The notes: a model not told the origin generated them from the letters alone. A stretch of DNA of 64,000 nucleotides from Brucella thiophenivorans (GCF_002252445.1 NZ_NNRJ01000019.1:372001-436000), one strand, 5' to 3'; shown: positions 19,806 through 30,436, counted from the first letter of the stretch. Numbers and translations are program-made.

Positions 19806-21485
19806 ATGATCAGCGTTAGCGAGAATCTTGATATGCTTCGTATAGCCGTTGCACAGCTCAATCCTATTATGGGCGATATTGCCGGAAATCTTGCAAAGGC
19901 GCGGGCGGCGCGTGCAACAGCCACCCAAATGAACGCCGACCTTGTCATGTTCACCGAGTTGTTCATTGCTGGCTATCCGCCTGAGGATCTGGTTTTAAAG
20001 TCTGCTTTTGTTGCCGCGTGTGAAAAGGCCGTTGGTGAACTTGCCAAAGATACCGCTGATGGCGGACCGGGCGTCATTATCGGCACACCCATGCGACGCG
20101 ACGCTGGCCTGCATAATGCAATTGCCGTTCTTGATGGCGGCGAAATCATTGCGGAACGCTTCAAGGTTGATTTGCCCAATTATGGCGAGTTCGACGAAAA
20201 GCGTGTTTTTCAGCCCGGCCCAATGCCTGGACCTGTTAATTTTCGCGGCATTCGTATCGGTATTCCGATCTGCGAAGATATTTGGGGCGAACTTGGTGTT
20301 GCAGAAACGCTTGCCGAGAGCGGCGCTGAGATTTTGCTCGTGCCCAATGGCTCGCCCTATCATCGCGACAAGATCGACCGCCGTTATCAGGTTGTCTTGA
20401 AGCAAGTCATCGAAACTGAACTTCCCATGCTTTATGCCAATCAGATGGGCGGGCAGGACGAACTGGTGTTTGATGGTGGCTCATTTGCATTCAACGCTGA
20501 TAAAAGTCTTTGTCTGCAAATGCCGCAATTTGTAGAACAAATCACGCTGACGGTCTGGACGCGCGAAGGCGACGGCTGGCGCTGCGAAGACGGCGAGAAA
20601 GCAAAACTACCGCAAGATCTCGAAGCTGATTATGCGGCGTGCATGTTAGGCTTGCGTGATTACGTCAACAAAAACGGCTTCAAAGACGTGGTGCTTGGTC
20701 TTTCAGGGGGCATCGACTCGGCTATCTGCGCAGCTCTGGGCGTCGATGCGCTTGGCAAGGATCGTGTGCGCTGCGTGATGCTGCCTTATCGCTATACATC
20801 GGAAGAATCGCTCAAAGACGCTGCTGATTGCGCCAAGGCGCTCGGCGTGCGTTACGATATTGTGCCAATTGCAGAACCCGTCGAAGGTTTCCTCTCAGCA
20901 CTCAAGCCACTATTTGAAGGCACTGAAACCGGCGTTACCGAAGAGAACCTGCAAAGTCGCGCACGCGGCACCATCCTCATGGCTATCTCCAACAAATTCG
21001 GCTCCATGGTTGTGACAACAGGCAACAAGTCGGAAATGTCAGTCGGCTATGCAACGCTTTATGGCGACATGAATGGTGGCTTCAATCCCATCAAGGACGT
21101 CTACAAAATGCAGGTCTATGCATTGTCGGAATGGCGCAACAGCCATGTCCCGACAGGCAGCCTCGGTCCTTCTGGAGAAGTGATTCCACAAAATATCATC
21201 GCAAAAGCGCCATCCGCGGAATTGCGCGAAAATCAGACCGACCAGGATAGCCTCCCGCCTTATCCGGTGCTTGACGATATTCTGGAATGCCTCGTCGAAA
21301 ACGAGATGAGCAATGCCGAAATTGTTGCGCGTGGCCATGTTCTGGAAACAGTACAACGCATTGAGCATTTGCTTAATCTGGCTGAATATAAGCGCCGACA
21401 ATCGGCGCCGGGTGTCAAAATTACCAAGAAGAATTTCGGACGTGATCGTCGTTACCCAATAACGAACCGCTTCCGCGACCGCTGA
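19806..21485 (+). CDS. nadE: Glutamine-dependent NAD+ synthetase
   Basis: Last step of NAD synthesis: ATP-dependent amidation of nicotinate adenine dinucleotide with ammonia from glutamine. It has 559 residues from this start. An N-terminal nitrilase-type glutaminase domain covers about residues 12-260 with the Glu-Lys-Cys triad in [28 protein letters not shown] and [11 protein letters not shown]. The C-terminal synthetase domain has the ATP pyrophosphatase loop [10 protein letters not shown] near 297 and GTGNKSEM-type sequence ([12 protein letters not shown]). An alternative ATG at 19833 ([11 protein letters not shown]) would also start the domain cleanly; no ribosome site decides. gltX follows 10 bases downstream. 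Confidence 0.94.
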   Translation: MISVSENLDMLRIAVAQLNPIMGDIAGNLAKARAARATATQMNADLVMFTELFIAGYPPEDLVLKSAFVAACEKAVGELAKDTADGGPGVIIGTPMRRDAGLHNAIAVLDGGEIIAERFKVDLPNYGEFDEKRVFQPGPMPGPVNFRGIRIGIPICEDIWGELGVAETLAESGAEILLVPNGSPYHRDKIDRRYQVVLKQVIETELPMLYANQMGGQDELVFDGGSFAFNADKSLCLQMPQFVEQITLTVWTREGDGWRCEDGEKAKLPQDLEADYAACMLGLRDYVNKNGFKDVVLGLSGGIDSAICAALGVDALGKDRVRCVMLPYRYTSEESLKDAADCAKALGVRYDIVPIAEPVEGFLSALKPLFEGTETGVTEENLQSRARGTILMAISNKFGSMVVTTGNKSEMSVGYATLYGDMNGGFNPIKDVYKMQVYALSEWRNSHVPTGSLGPSGEVIPQNIIAKAPSAELRENQTDQDSLPPYPVLDDILECLVENEMSNAEIVARGHVLETVQRIEHLLNLAEYKRRQSAPGVKITKKNFGRDRRYPITNRFRDR

Positions 21486-21495
21486 AAGATTTATA

Positions 21496-22869
21496 ATGAC
21501 CGTTACAGTTCGTTTTGCACCGTCACCGACGGGTTATATTCATATTGGTAACACGCGCACCGCGCTTTCAAACTGGCTCTACGCCAAGAAGAACGGCGGG
21601 AAATTCATTCTGCGTTACGATGATACGGACGTTGAGCGCTCGAAGCAGGAATACGCCGATGCCATCGCCGTTGACCTCGCATGGCTCGGCGTGACACCTG
21701 ATCGCGTTGAATATCAGTCGAAGCGTTTTAATGTTTATGCAAAAGCTGTCGTGAAGCTGAAAGAGGCAGGGCTTCTTTATGCCTGCTATGAAACAGCCGA
21801 AGAGCTTGAGCGTCGTCGCGGGCTGCGACTGGCTCGTCGCCTTCCACCGGTTTACGGGCGTGAAGCGCTTAAGGTGACAGATGAGGAAAAGGCAGATTTT
21901 GAAGCCGAAGGCCGCAAGCCACATTGGCGTTTTCTGCTGCCGAACTTCGAGAGCAATCCATTTGTAACCACCCGCACCGAAGTGCATTGGGACGATCTGG
22001 TTCGCGGCCCACAGACCGTCGATCTTGCCTCAATGTCCGATCCTGTACTGGTTCGTGAAGATGGAACTTACCTTTATACGCTGCCATCTGTCGTCGATGA
22101 CATTGATCTTGGTATCACGCATATCATTCGCGGCGACGATCATGTCACCAATTCAGGCGTTCAGATTGCAATCTTCAAAGCGCTGGGTGCTGAGCCGCCT
22201 GTCTTCGGTCACCACAACCTGTTGACCACGGTTTCTGGCGAAGGTCTTTCCAAGCGCTCTGGCGCATTGTCTGTCGGCTCACTCCGCGAAAGCGGTTATG
22301 AGCCGATGTCGGTTGCTTCACTGGCTATTCTGATCGGAACCTCTGAATCTGTTTCTGCAGCAACCGACATGGATGCGCTTGCAGAACGCTTCGATCTCGC
22401 TGCGATTTCAAAATCATCGGCAAAGTTTGATCCATCAGAACTCGATACGCTCAATCGCACATTGCTGCATGAAATGCCTTACGAGACGGCGAAAAACCGC
22501 CTCGAAACGTTAGGTATCAGCGGTGATCAGGCAGAGCAATTCTGGCTGTCCGTGCGCGGTAATCTTGAACGCTTCAATGATACAACCCACTGGTGGCAGA
22601 TCATCAATGGTGATTTGCCCGAAAAACCTGACCTGTCTGAAGAAGATCAGGCTTTCGTGAAAGAGGCCTTCACATTACTCCCCCAAGCCCCGTGGGACAA
22701 TCAGACGTGGAAAAGCTGGACAGACGCGGTCAAAGCTGCAACTGGCCGCAAGGGCAAGACGTTGTTTATGCCCTTGCGTTTGGCTCTTACGGGGCAGGCG
22801 CATGGTCCGGAACTTGCGGACCTACTGGTTTTGATTGGTCCGGAAAGAACGAAGAGCCGATCACTCTAA
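21496..22869 (+). CDS. gltX: Glutamyl-tRNA synthetase
   Basis: Class I synthetase of 457 residues charging tRNA-Glu (in many alphaproteobacteria also tRNA-Gln as part of the transamidation route). The HIGH motif is present as [11 protein letters not shown] near residue 13, and the KMSKS loop is degenerate (GEGLSKRSG near 250). The zinc-binding cysteines of the E. coli type are missing; only one Cys occurs near [12 protein letters not shown]. It strongly resembles one of the two GltX paralogues known in Brucella. It is coupled to nadE by a 10-base gap. Its last 83 bases overlap, tail to tail, the lipoprotein gene on the other strand. Confidence 0.94.
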   Translation: MTVTVRFAPSPTGYIHIGNTRTALSNWLYAKKNGGKFILRYDDTDVERSKQEYADAIAVDLAWLGVTPDRVEYQSKRFNVYAKAVVKLKEAGLLYACYETAEELERRRGLRLARRLPPVYGREALKVTDEEKADFEAEGRKPHWRFLLPNFESNPFVTTRTEVHWDDLVRGPQTVDLASMSDPVLVREDGTYLYTLPSVVDDIDLGITHIIRGDDHVTNSGVQIAIFKALGAEPPVFGHHNLLTTVSGEGLSKRSGALSVGSLRESGYEPMSVASLAILIGTSESVSAATDMDALAERFDLAAISKSSAKFDPSELDTLNRTLLHEMPYETAKNRLETLGISGDQAEQFWLSVRGNLERFNDTTHWWQIINGDLPEKPDLSEEDQAFVKEAFTLLPQAPWDNQTWKSWTDAVKAATGRKGKTLFMPLRLALTGQAHGPELADLLVLIGPERTKSRSL

Positions 22870-23542
22870 CCTTTGCACTGTGCGAATAAACCCGTTCAAG
22901 AGGCGGTGTCGCTGCAACTGGCGCTATGTACTTTGGAGCTAGCGATACTGGCTGATGCGATGGTGTATAAGCAACAGGTTCTGGCGTGCTTGACCGGTAA
23001 GACGAATAGGCCGGCACCACGTAATCCTCGACGGGAAGACCTGCGGTGTGCGGAGCCTTAGTCGCCGGCTTTGCGGCGGCCTTGACCGGCACTTTGACCA
23101 ATTTTCTGGCTGGTGCCGGTTTTTGCGCACTTCGTTTCGGCAACCAGCTTGCCGAGCATGATTTCACATGCTGCCCGGCATGGGGCTTTCCGGCAATGGC
23201 TGAGTTTATTTCTACAAGTCTCTCCGAAAGAGTTTGGCTGTCCGACACAAGCTTTTGTTCCTGTGTTTTCAGTCTCTCGCATTGAGAAGATTTACTTGCT
23301 GGCGAAAACAAACTTCCATTGCAACGTTCTTTTGCCAGATCAACTCGAATACGAGAAAGTTGGTTCTGGTTTCTGTCAAGTCGTGCCTTTGTAGGCGCGA
23401 TATGTGCGTTCAATCGTGCAGCTTCCTGAGTGCTACAAGGTTGTAAAGATTGCGTTGTTGTGCATCCACTCAATAAACCAACTGTCGCGACAGTGAATAA
23501 TGCTGCAGGTAAATTTATAAATGTCTTAAAAACAGTCATCAT
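22787..23542 (-). CDS. Predicted lipoprotein with coiled-coil and Pro/Ala-rich tail
   Basis: 251 residues; family not recognised. An N-terminal signal with lipobox LLSGC at about residues 23-27 predicts lipidation at Cys27. A helical region of about residues 40-115 ([22 protein letters not shown], with extra Cys residues) follows, then a Lys/Ala/Pro-rich linker ([19 protein letters not shown]) and a Pro-rich C terminus. The charged linker suggests a periplasmic or wall-contacting role, but nothing more can be said. It lies 132 bases downstream of maeB on the same strand behind a terminator. Its 3' end overlaps gltX by 83 bases. Confidence 0.7.
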   Translation of the reverse strand: MMTVFKTFINLPAALFTVATVGLLSGCTTTQSLQPCSTQEAARLNAHIAPTKARLDRNQNQLSRIRVDLAKERCNGSLFSPASKSSQCERLKTQEQKLVSDSQTLSERLVEINSAIAGKPHAGQHVKSCSASWLPKRSAQKPAPARKLVKVPVKAAAKPATKAPHTAGLPVEDYVVPAYSSYRSSTPEPVAYTPSHQPVSLAPKYIAPVAATPPLERVYSHSAKVRVIGSSFFPDQSKPVGPQVPDHAPAP

Positions 23543-23604
23543 AGAACAAGCCCATCCCGTTGTTCGTATGTGTGAATGTTTATTTATTACAGTTAAAAAA
23601 TCGT

Positions 23605-23637
23605 AAACGCCAAGTATTATTTAAATACTTGGCGTTT
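23605..23637 (-). terminator. Rho-independent terminator of maeB
   Basis: A perfect 13-bp stem AAACGCCAAGTAT / ATACTTGGCGTTT with a 7-base loop. On the minus strand it is followed by ACGATTTTTT. It lies 38 bases past the maeB stop and separates it from the lipoprotein gene. Confidence 0.85.
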
Positions 23638-23674
23638 TCATTATCCTTATATTACTTATATATTTGTTTCTTAA

Positions 23675-26002
23675 TTACGCTTTCTGGTTGATTTCACCTG
23701 ATCTTTGCAGTGCTTCAACAACAGCAAGTGCCGTCATGTTGACCACGCCACGCGAAGTAACAGAAGGTGTAAGAATATGTGCAGGGCGTGCTGTACCTAG
23801 CAGGATAGGGCCAACATGCAGCGCATCTGTGACGGTCTTGACCACGTTAAGCGTGATGTTTGCCGCATCAAGATTAGGGAAAACCAGCAGATTGGCTTCG
23901 CCTTTCAAGCGCGAATTCGGGAACACACGGTCCCGAAGCGCTTGTGACAGTGCCGAGTCACCATGCATTTCACCATCGGACTCAAGGTCCGGTGCCTTCT
24001 CTGCGAGAAGGGCTGCGGCTCGGCGCATCTTCTCCGCGCTTGCAGATTCCTTTGAGCCGAAGTTCGAATGTGAAACCAGTGCAACCTTTGGTTCAATACC
24101 AAAACGGCTGATTTCTTTTGCGGCCAAAATTGCCATTTCGGCAAGGTGTTCGGGTTCTGGTTCCACGTTCACATAAGTATCGGTTAGGAAAAGTGCGCCG
24201 CGCTGCGAAATGAGCAGGCTCAATGCGGAATAATCGCTGATGCCCGGCAACTTACCGATAATCTGCTTTACAACGCGCACATGGCGCTCAAAACGGCCTT
24301 CCAAACCGCAGATCATCGCTTCCGCTTCATCGCGCATCACAGCCAGGGCTGCAATTGCGGTCGAATTCGTACGAACGATTGTACGTGCTGCTTCAGGCGT
24401 TACACCCTGACGACCGGTATAGGACAAATAAAGATCAACATAATCACGGTAACGCGGATCGTCTTCGGGGTTGATCAGTTCGAAATCCTTGCCCGCACGA
24501 ATTTTCAAACCATAGCGATTCAAACGTGTTTCAATAACATTCGGACGACCAACAAGGATTGGCGAAGCGATACCTTCTTCAATAACCACCTGTGCTGCGC
24601 GCAATACGCGTTCATCTTCACCATCAGCATAGATCACGCGCATCGGCTTTTTCTGTGCACGCGCTGCGGCAAAAACTGGCTTCATGATGAGGCCCGAGCG
24701 GAAAACAAAACGATTGAGCCTGTCCATATAGGCTTCCCAATCGTCGATTGGACGTGTGGCAACGCCGCTTTCCATTGCAGCCTTGGCGACGGCAGGCGCT
24801 ATGCGCAGAATCAGACGCTGATCAAACGGCGAAGGAATAATGTAGTTTGGTCCGAAAGTCGGTGTATCTCCGGAATAGGCGCGGGCAGCAACATCCGAAG
24901 GCTCTTCGCGAGCAAGCGATGCAATAGCGCGAACAGCTGCAAGCTTCATTTCCTCGTTGATCGCAGTCGCACCCACATCAAGCGCGCCACGGAAAATATA
25001 AGGGAAGCAGAGAACGTTGTTCACCTGGTTTGGATAGTCTGAACGCCCGGTGCAGATCATCGCGTCGGCACGTACTTCGCGTGCGGCTTCCGGCATGATT
25101 TCAGGATTCGGGTTGGCAAGCGCCATGATAAGCGGCTTGTCAGCCATCTGCTTGAGCAGTTCAGGCTTGAGAACGCCAGCAGCAGAAAGTCCGAGAAACA
25201 CATCTGCACCACCGATAACATCGGCAAGAACGCGCGCGTCAGTCTTCTGTGCGTAAACTTCCTTCCAGCGGTCCATAAGCGTGTTGCGGCCGTCATAGAC
25301 CACGCCTTCGAGATCGCAGACCCAGATATTCTCGCGCTTTGCGCCGAGATTAACCAGCAAATTGAGGCAGGCAAGGGCAGCAGCACCCGCGCCAGACGTT
25401 ACAATCTTTGCATCCGAAATAGTTTTACCAGCCAGTTCCAGACCGTTCAAAACGGCCGCGGCAACGATGATTGCGGTTCCGTGCTGGTCGTCATGGAAAA
25501 CCGGAATATTCATCTTGGCGCGAAGCTGTTCTTCAACTTCAAAACATTCAGGTGCCTTGATGTCTTCAAGATTGATTCCGCCGAAAGTCGGCTCAAGTGC
25601 CGAGACCACATCGACCATACGATCGATTTCAAGTGCGTCGATTTCAATGTCGAATACGTCGATGTCTGCGAACTTCTTGAAGAGGACTGCCTTGCCCTCC
25701 ATCACTGGCTTTGATGCAAGTGCGCCGATATTGCCAAGCCCTAAAACCGCCGTACCGTTGGAAATGACCGCAACCAGATTACCGCGCGCCGTATATTCGG
25801 CAGCGCATGCAGGATCATCGTGGATCGCAAGGCAAGGGGCTGCAACGCCGGGCGAATAAGCAAGTGCCAAATCGCGCTGATTGCCAAGAGGCTTTGTGGC
25901 CTGAATTTCCAGCTTACCAGGCTTTGGATAGCGGTGAAAGAACAGGGCCGCTTCATCAAAATCTGAACGCGTTGAAGTGGAGGGGGTCTTCTTGTTGGTC
26001 AT
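23675..26002 (-). CDS. maeB: NADP-dependent malic enzyme with phosphotransacetylase-like domain
   Basis: Oxidative decarboxylation of malate to pyruvate. It has 775 residues from ATG 26002 ([10 protein letters not shown]). The malic enzyme domain covers about residues 1-430: [40 protein letters not shown] and the nucleotide site [13 protein letters not shown]. The C-terminal part, about residues 450-775, is phosphotransacetylase-like ([20 protein letters not shown]-type end), as in MaeB enzymes where it has a regulatory role. The longer upstream frame is not favoured because it lacks a ribosome site. It is divergent from plcP. Confidence 0.94.
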   Translation of the reverse strand: MTNKKTPSTSTRSDFDEAALFFHRYPKPGKLEIQATKPLGNQRDLALAYSPGVAAPCLAIHDDPACAAEYTARGNLVAVISNGTAVLGLGNIGALASKPVMEGKAVLFKKFADIDVFDIEIDALEIDRMVDVVSALEPTFGGINLEDIKAPECFEVEEQLRAKMNIPVFHDDQHGTAIIVAAAVLNGLELAGKTISDAKIVTSGAGAAALACLNLLVNLGAKRENIWVCDLEGVVYDGRNTLMDRWKEVYAQKTDARVLADVIGGADVFLGLSAAGVLKPELLKQMADKPLIMALANPNPEIMPEAAREVRADAMICTGRSDYPNQVNNVLCFPYIFRGALDVGATAINEEMKLAAVRAIASLAREEPSDVAARAYSGDTPTFGPNYIIPSPFDQRLILRIAPAVAKAAMESGVATRPIDDWEAYMDRLNRFVFRSGLIMKPVFAAARAQKKPMRVIYADGEDERVLRAAQVVIEEGIASPILVGRPNVIETRLNRYGLKIRAGKDFELINPEDDPRYRDYVDLYLSYTGRQGVTPEAARTIVRTNSTAIAALAVMRDEAEAMICGLEGRFERHVRVVKQIIGKLPGISDYSALSLLISQRGALFLTDTYVNVEPEPEHLAEMAILAAKEISRFGIEPKVALVSHSNFGSKESASAEKMRRAAALLAEKAPDLESDGEMHGDSALSQALRDRVFPNSRLKGEANLLVFPNLDAANITLNVVKTVTDALHVGPILLGTARPAHILTPSVTSRGVVNMTALAVVEALQRSGEINQKA

Positions 26003-26270
26003 TTTAGCATCGCTTTCCAATTCATACGCGCAGTCGGAGTCAAACCGCGCATTGACGCTTATTCGCGCCTTTTCAGCCAATATCGTTATTATCTCAATCT
26101 ATCAAATCACTATAGGCCCGATTTTGAGAAGCAGTTGTTCCGCAATTGAACAGCATTTCGAACGAAACTGCTCTTTTCATGGCGGTAGACATGCCATCAA
26201 GCCAATGCAGCAATCAACTGGATTCTGGTTGACGCGCGGAAATGTCCAACAGTTACTCACTCCCCAAAGC

Positions 26271-26288
26271 CCGTCATATGCCTGTGAC
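26271..26288 (+). promoter_or_regulatory. PHO-box-like PhoB site upstream of plcP
   Basis: CCGTCATATGCCTGTGAC has two 7-base half-sites in direct repeat (CCGTCAT and CTGTGAC) with a 4-base spacer, the geometry of a PHO box (consensus half-site CTGTCAT). One base differs from consensus in the first half-site and two in the second (GAC for CAT). It lies 54 bases before the plcP ATG. The surrounding gap 26003-26342 holds no other recognisable element. Confidence 0.6.
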
Positions 26289-26342
26289 ATGAATCGGGTT
26301 TTCTGCGCTCAAATGCGGGTTGCCAGACGAAAGGACAACCAA

Positions 26343-27191
26343 ATGAGCGAAGAACCGATCGAACCAAACAAATATCGCACTCTGTTTATTTCGGATGTGC
26401 ATCTTGGTTCCAAAGCGGCTCAGGCCGAACTTCTTCTGGATTTTCTGCGCTGCCATGAGGCCGAAACGATCTATCTGGTTGGCGATATTGTCGATGGCTG
26501 GCGTCTGCGTCGCAACTGGCACTGGCCGCAGGAACACAATGATGTTGTGCAGAAGCTGCTGCGCAAAAGCCGCAAGGGCGCAACGATCATCTATATCGCC
26601 GGCAATCACGATGAATTTCTGAGAAATTTTCAGGGTACGCATTTTGGCGGCATAGAAGTGATGAACCGAGCGATCCATGAAGCCGCCGATGGTCGCAAAT
26701 TTCTGGTCATCCATGGCGACCAGTTCGACGTGGTCGTGCGCAATGCACGCTTCATCGCCTATCTCGGTGACTGGGCCTATGACACCGCAATCTGGATCAA
26801 CACGGTCATGAGCCGTGTGCGTGCGATGTTCGGATTGCGCTATTGGTCCTTTTCGGCATGGGCAAAGTTTCGTGTCAAAAAGGCTGTTAATTTCATCGGG
26901 AAATTCGAAGATGTAGTTTCCGAAGAAGCACAGCGCATCGGTGTGGATGGTGTCATCTGCGGTCATATTCACCACGCAACCATCGGCAAGATGAATGGCG
27001 TTGAATACATCAATACAGGTGACTGGGTTGAAAGCTGTACGGCCGTTGTCGAGCATTTTGATGGGCGGATGGAACTACTGGAATGGACTGAACGTCTCGG
27101 ACAAAAGCCAGCTGTTCCGGCTGTGCAGGAAAGCGGCAGAATAATCAGGCTTCCCAGAGCAACCAGAAAAACGGTGAATGGCAGCAGATGA
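26343..27191 (+). CDS. plcP: PlcP-type phospholipase C (LpxH-like metallophosphoesterase)
   Basis: Calcineurin-like metallophosphoesterase of 282 residues, superficially similar to LpxH. Metal motifs are visible: FISDVHLGSK near residue 16, VGDIVDGW near 46, AGNHDEFLR near 85, VIHGDQFD and GHIHHATIG. I assign PlcP because of the sequence character (WHWPQEHNDVVQKLLRKSRKG) and its coupling to a family 4 glycosyltransferase, a pairing known for rhizobial and marine lipid remodelling. PlcP cleaves phosphatidylcholine or phosphatidylethanolamine to diacylglycerol when phosphate is scarce. The start ATG 26343 has AAAGGA upstream. The stop overlaps the next ATG (ATGA). LpxH-type hydrolase is the alternative. 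Confidence 0.75.
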   Translation: MSEEPIEPNKYRTLFISDVHLGSKAAQAELLLDFLRCHEAETIYLVGDIVDGWRLRRNWHWPQEHNDVVQKLLRKSRKGATIIYIAGNHDEFLRNFQGTHFGGIEVMNRAIHEAADGRKFLVIHGDQFDVVVRNARFIAYLGDWAYDTAIWINTVMSRVRAMFGLRYWSFSAWAKFRVKKAVNFIGKFEDVVSEEAQRIGVDGVICGHIHHATIGKMNGVEYINTGDWVESCTAVVEHFDGRMELLEWTERLGQKPAVPAVQESGRIIRLPRATRKTVNGSR

Positions 27192-28249
27192 AGAAACTCG
27201 TCATCGTTACCGATGCCTGGCATCCGCAAGTCAATGGCGTGGTCAGAACGCTGGCGAAATGCTGTGAACTGATGACGGCACGCGGCTATGAGGTGACTGT
27301 TGTCTCGCCGCAGGATTATCGCTCCGTTCCTTGCCCAACCTATCCTGAAATCCGTCTGGCAATGACGACACCGTCCGCTTTCCGGCGAAGGCTTGTTGAG
27401 TTACAGCCCGATTACGTACATATCGCCACCGAAGGCCCACTTGGCTTTATGGCGCGCAGGGCATGTCTCAAAATGGGCTGGAGCTTTACGACAAGCTTTC
27501 ATACGCGTTTTGCAGAATATGTCAGGGATCGCTTCCCGATTCCGCTCAGTTGGACCTATAGTTTTCTCCGCCGTTTCCACAATGCTGCGTCGCACACACT
27601 GGTTCCGACCCAATCCATTCTCGACGACTTGCAGGACCGTGGATTTACGGGACTGGAACTATGGACGCGAGGGGTTGACCGATCGCTGTTTTATGCACGC
27701 AGTGAAGTGGAAAGCGAGCTTCCCAAACCGGTTTTCATCTGCGTCGGACGCGTTGCAACGGAAAAAAACCTGCCAGCATTTCTGGAGCTGGATTTACCGG
27801 GCACCAAACTGATCGTGGGCGATGGCCCCGCACTTGAAAATCTGAAAGCACGCTTCCCGGAAGCCGTATTTGTCGGCAAAAAAGAGGGAAAGCCACTGGC
27901 ACAAGCCTATGCATCAGCCGATGTCTTTGTTTTTCCGAGTAGAACCGATACTTTTGGTCTCGTTTTACTGGAAGCGATTTCAACTGGATTACCAGTCGCG
28001 GCCTTTCCCGTGCCCGGATCGAAAGACGTTATCGGTGCAACCGGGGCAGGTGTTCTTTCCGAAGATTTGAGGGCTGCAGCTTTGCAAGCCCTTGAAATGT
28101 CGGAATTTAATCCTGAAGAGCTTCTGAAGCCTTTCACATGGGAGGCTTGTGCAGATATTTTTGAGAATGTCCTTGCCTCAACGCACAGCGTTAGTAAACA
28201 AGGCTATAGCGCGAACGCTCAGCCCCAAACGGCAGCTTCTGGTGGATAA
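27188..28249 (+). CDS. agt: Family 4 glycosyltransferase, probable diacylglycerol glycosyltransferase (Agt)
   Basis: GT-B glycosyltransferase of 353 residues. The acceptor-side N terminus is VTDAWHPQVNGVVRTL. The nucleotide-sugar side shows ICVGRVATEKNL near residue 182, IVGDGPALENLKARFPEAVFVG, and the EX7E-type region SRTDTFGLVLLEAISTGLPVAA. Four-base overlap with plcP shows translational coupling. The predicted job is to glycosylate diacylglycerol made by PlcP into glyco- or glucuronosyl-diacylglycerol, replacing phospholipids. A mannosyltransferase of other function remains possible. The last 31 bases overlap the epimerase gene tail to tail. Confidence 0.75.
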   Translation: MKKLVIVTDAWHPQVNGVVRTLAKCCELMTARGYEVTVVSPQDYRSVPCPTYPEIRLAMTTPSAFRRRLVELQPDYVHIATEGPLGFMARRACLKMGWSFTTSFHTRFAEYVRDRFPIPLSWTYSFLRRFHNAASHTLVPTQSILDDLQDRGFTGLELWTRGVDRSLFYARSEVESELPKPVFICVGRVATEKNLPAFLELDLPGTKLIVGDGPALENLKARFPEAVFVGKKEGKPLAQAYASADVFVFPSRTDTFGLVLLEAISTGLPVAAFPVPGSKDVIGATGAGVLSEDLRAAALQALEMSEFNPEELLKPFTWEACADIFENVLASTHSVSKQGYSANAQPQTAASGG

Positions 28250-29199
28250 ACAAGCGCACCATCATATCGGAGGTTTGGAACCCGATCTTGCGCCAAGAGG
28301 AGCGGGCCGTCGAGATCAACAACATCAGCTTTCTGTGCGAGCAATACGGCAGGCGCCATGCCAAGCGATGTTCCGACCATGCAGCCAACCATGACCTTTA
28401 GGCCAAGCGAAATGGCCTTTTCGCGCATGATCAGCCCTTCGGTCAGCCCACCAGCCTTGTCGAGTTTGATGTTCACAGCATCATAACGTTTCGCGAGGTC
28501 TTCAAGACCAATCGACGTGTGCACGCTTTCATCGGCACAGATGATAACCGGACGCTTGATACGGCTTAGAATTTCGTCTTTTCCGGCGGGCAGGGGCTGT
28601 TCGATCAGAACCACACCAGCCTTTGCGGCAGCACTCATGTTTTCTACAATATTATCATCGGTCCAGCCTTCATTGGCATCAATGATGATACGGCTATTGG
28701 GGGCTGCATCTGCAACCGCCTGAATACGCGCGATGTCATTATCTCCACCCATTTTGACCTTGATCAGCGGGTAATGCGCAACTTTTGCAGTCGATTCCGC
28801 CATTTCTTCGGGCGTACCGAGCGACACTGTGATGGCCGTTTCAAGTGGACGCGTTGATAGTCCGAGTAAAGCCGCAACAGTTTTGCCGGCTAACTTTGCC
28901 TCCAGATCCCAGAGAGCACAATCAACTGCATTGCGCGCGGCACCCGCGGCCATAATCGTCTGAATTTCCTGACGCGTTGCACCGTTCTCGATGGCACCGC
29001 GCACCGCCTCGATCTGCGCACTTACACTGTCAATTGATTCGCCATAGCGTGCATAAGGCACACATTCGCCACGCCCCAGCTTGTCTCCTTGGGCGATCTC
29101 GCAAACGATCACGAAAGCTTCAGTCTTGGAGCCGCGGGAGATTGTGAATTTCCCAGCAATAGGGTAGCGTTCAGAGATGATTTTCAAGTTTTTGTGCAT
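28219..29199 (-). CDS. L-Ala-D/L-Glu epimerase (dipeptide epimerase)
   Basis: Enolase-superfamily enzyme of 326 residues, muconate-lactonizing subgroup. The catalytic Lys is in LIKVKMGGD near residue 153. Metal ligands lie in IIDANEGW, EQPLPAG and CADES, and the second Lys is in VNIKLDKAGGL. The DLDGPLLLAQD C-terminal motif is typical of Ala-Glu epimerases, which recycle murein peptides. No murein gene is adjacent. It is divergent from the mlaE operon (61 bases) and converges on agt. Confidence 0.88.
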   Translation of the reverse strand: MHKNLKIISERYPIAGKFTISRGSKTEAFVIVCEIAQGDKLGRGECVPYARYGESIDSVSAQIEAVRGAIENGATRQEIQTIMAAGAARNAVDCALWDLEAKLAGKTVAALLGLSTRPLETAITVSLGTPEEMAESTAKVAHYPLIKVKMGGDNDIARIQAVADAAPNSRIIIDANEGWTDDNIVENMSAAAKAGVVLIEQPLPAGKDEILSRIKRPVIICADESVHTSIGLEDLAKRYDAVNIKLDKAGGLTEGLIMREKAISLGLKVMVGCMVGTSLGMAPAVLLAQKADVVDLDGPLLLAQDRVPNLRYDGALVYPPEAAVWG

Positions 29200-29260
29200 G
29201 GCTATGGCTTCCAGTACGCAGTATTTCGGTCGCGCAACGACTCGTTTAAGAGGTTAGGCC

Positions 29261-30436
29261 ATGTTGACCGACGCTGACGACAAAACAAGTGGGAGCGCCA
29301 ATGTTGCGCCAAAGATTGATTTGGCCGAACAGGATGGCGCACGCCATATCAGCCTGAGCGGACGCTGGATTTCGCAGAACGTTGGCATCGTCGACAAGAA
29401 AATGCGCGAGCTCGAAAATATTGGAGGCTCGCAAGCAGCGATCATCAATGCATCTGGTGTGGAAAGCCTTGATACGGCTGGTGCCTGGTTGATAGAACGC
29501 CTGCGCCAACGCCTGCTGTCTCACAAGATCGATGTGCAGCTTGAAGGCATTAAACCGGCATGGCTACCGCTTGTGGAAGAGGTCGGAAATTCCGTAGAAC
29601 GCACATTGGATGTGCAGCCAACTCAGAAGCCATTTTTCCTCATAAAAATGCTCGATTCTACCGGTCGAGGTGTTGCATCAGTCTATCAGGATTTCCTGAT
29701 GGCAATGCATATTCTCGGTGCGACTATTCGCGGTGCACAGCTTAAAGCAGGGCGTGGCAGCGGCATTCCATTCCCGGCCATCGTCAAACAGATAGACCGG
29801 ATGGGCGTGGGCGCGATTCCGATTATCGTCCTCATGTCGACAATTGTGGGTGCCATTATTGCGCAGCAGGGTGCATTCCAGCTTCGTTACTTCGGTGCTG
29901 AAATCTTCGTCGTCGATCTGGTCGGCATTCTTGTTCTTCGTGAGCTCGGCGTGCTTTTGACTGCCATCATGATCGCAGGTCGATCAGGCAGTGCGATCAC
30001 GGCTGAAATTGGCTCGATGAAAATGCGCGAGGAAACCGATGCGCTCACAGTCATTGGGCTTAATCCGGTCGGCGTTCTGGTCTTCCCTCGGCTTGTCGCC
30101 CTGGTCGTGATTCTACCGCTTCTCACGATCATTGCCGACTTGTCCGCTCTGGTGGGTGCCGCCGCCGTCACTTATTTTTATTCGAATATCTCGCCGGAAG
30201 CATTTGTCAGCCGTTTGCACGACGCAGTCGCACTTAACACTTATTTTGCAGGCCTTATTAAAGCGCCTTTTATGGCAATGATTATCGGCATACTTGCTTC
30301 TGTTGAAGGCATGAAGGTTGGCGGCAGCGCAGAATCACTTGGCAGTCGCGTGACTGCTTCTGTGGTTAAATCAATTTTCGTCGTCATTGTTGTCGACGGT
30401 ATGTTTGCGATGTTCTACGCAGCAATCGATTTCTAA
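29261..30436 (+). CDS. mlaE: Mla-type ABC transporter permease with N-terminal STAS domain
   Basis: Permease of a phospholipid-trafficking ABC system at the inner membrane. It has 391 residues. A STAS-like domain covers about residues 18-115 (ISLSGRWISQNVGIV, IINASGVESLDTAGAWLI). The MlaE domain of about residues 130-390 has five or so membrane segments and the family motifs LVGILVLRELGVLLTAIMIAGRSGSAITAEIGSM split across its centre, and SVEGMKVGGSAESLGSRVT near the end. The fused STAS domain stands in for the separate MlaB protein of E. coli. It is the first gene of the operon with mlaF, mlaD and an auxiliary lipoprotein. Confidence 0.92.
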   Translation: MLTDADDKTSGSANVAPKIDLAEQDGARHISLSGRWISQNVGIVDKKMRELENIGGSQAAIINASGVESLDTAGAWLIERLRQRLLSHKIDVQLEGIKPAWLPLVEEVGNSVERTLDVQPTQKPFFLIKMLDSTGRGVASVYQDFLMAMHILGATIRGAQLKAGRGSGIPFPAIVKQIDRMGVGAIPIIVLMSTIVGAIIAQQGAFQLRYFGAEIFVVDLVGILVLRELGVLLTAIMIAGRSGSAITAEIGSMKMREETDALTVIGLNPVGVLVFPRLVALVVILPLLTIIADLSALVGAAAVTYFYSNISPEAFVSRLHDAVALNTYFAGLIKAPFMAMIIGILASVEGMKVGGSAESLGSRVTASVVKSIFVVIVVDGMFAMFYAAIDF

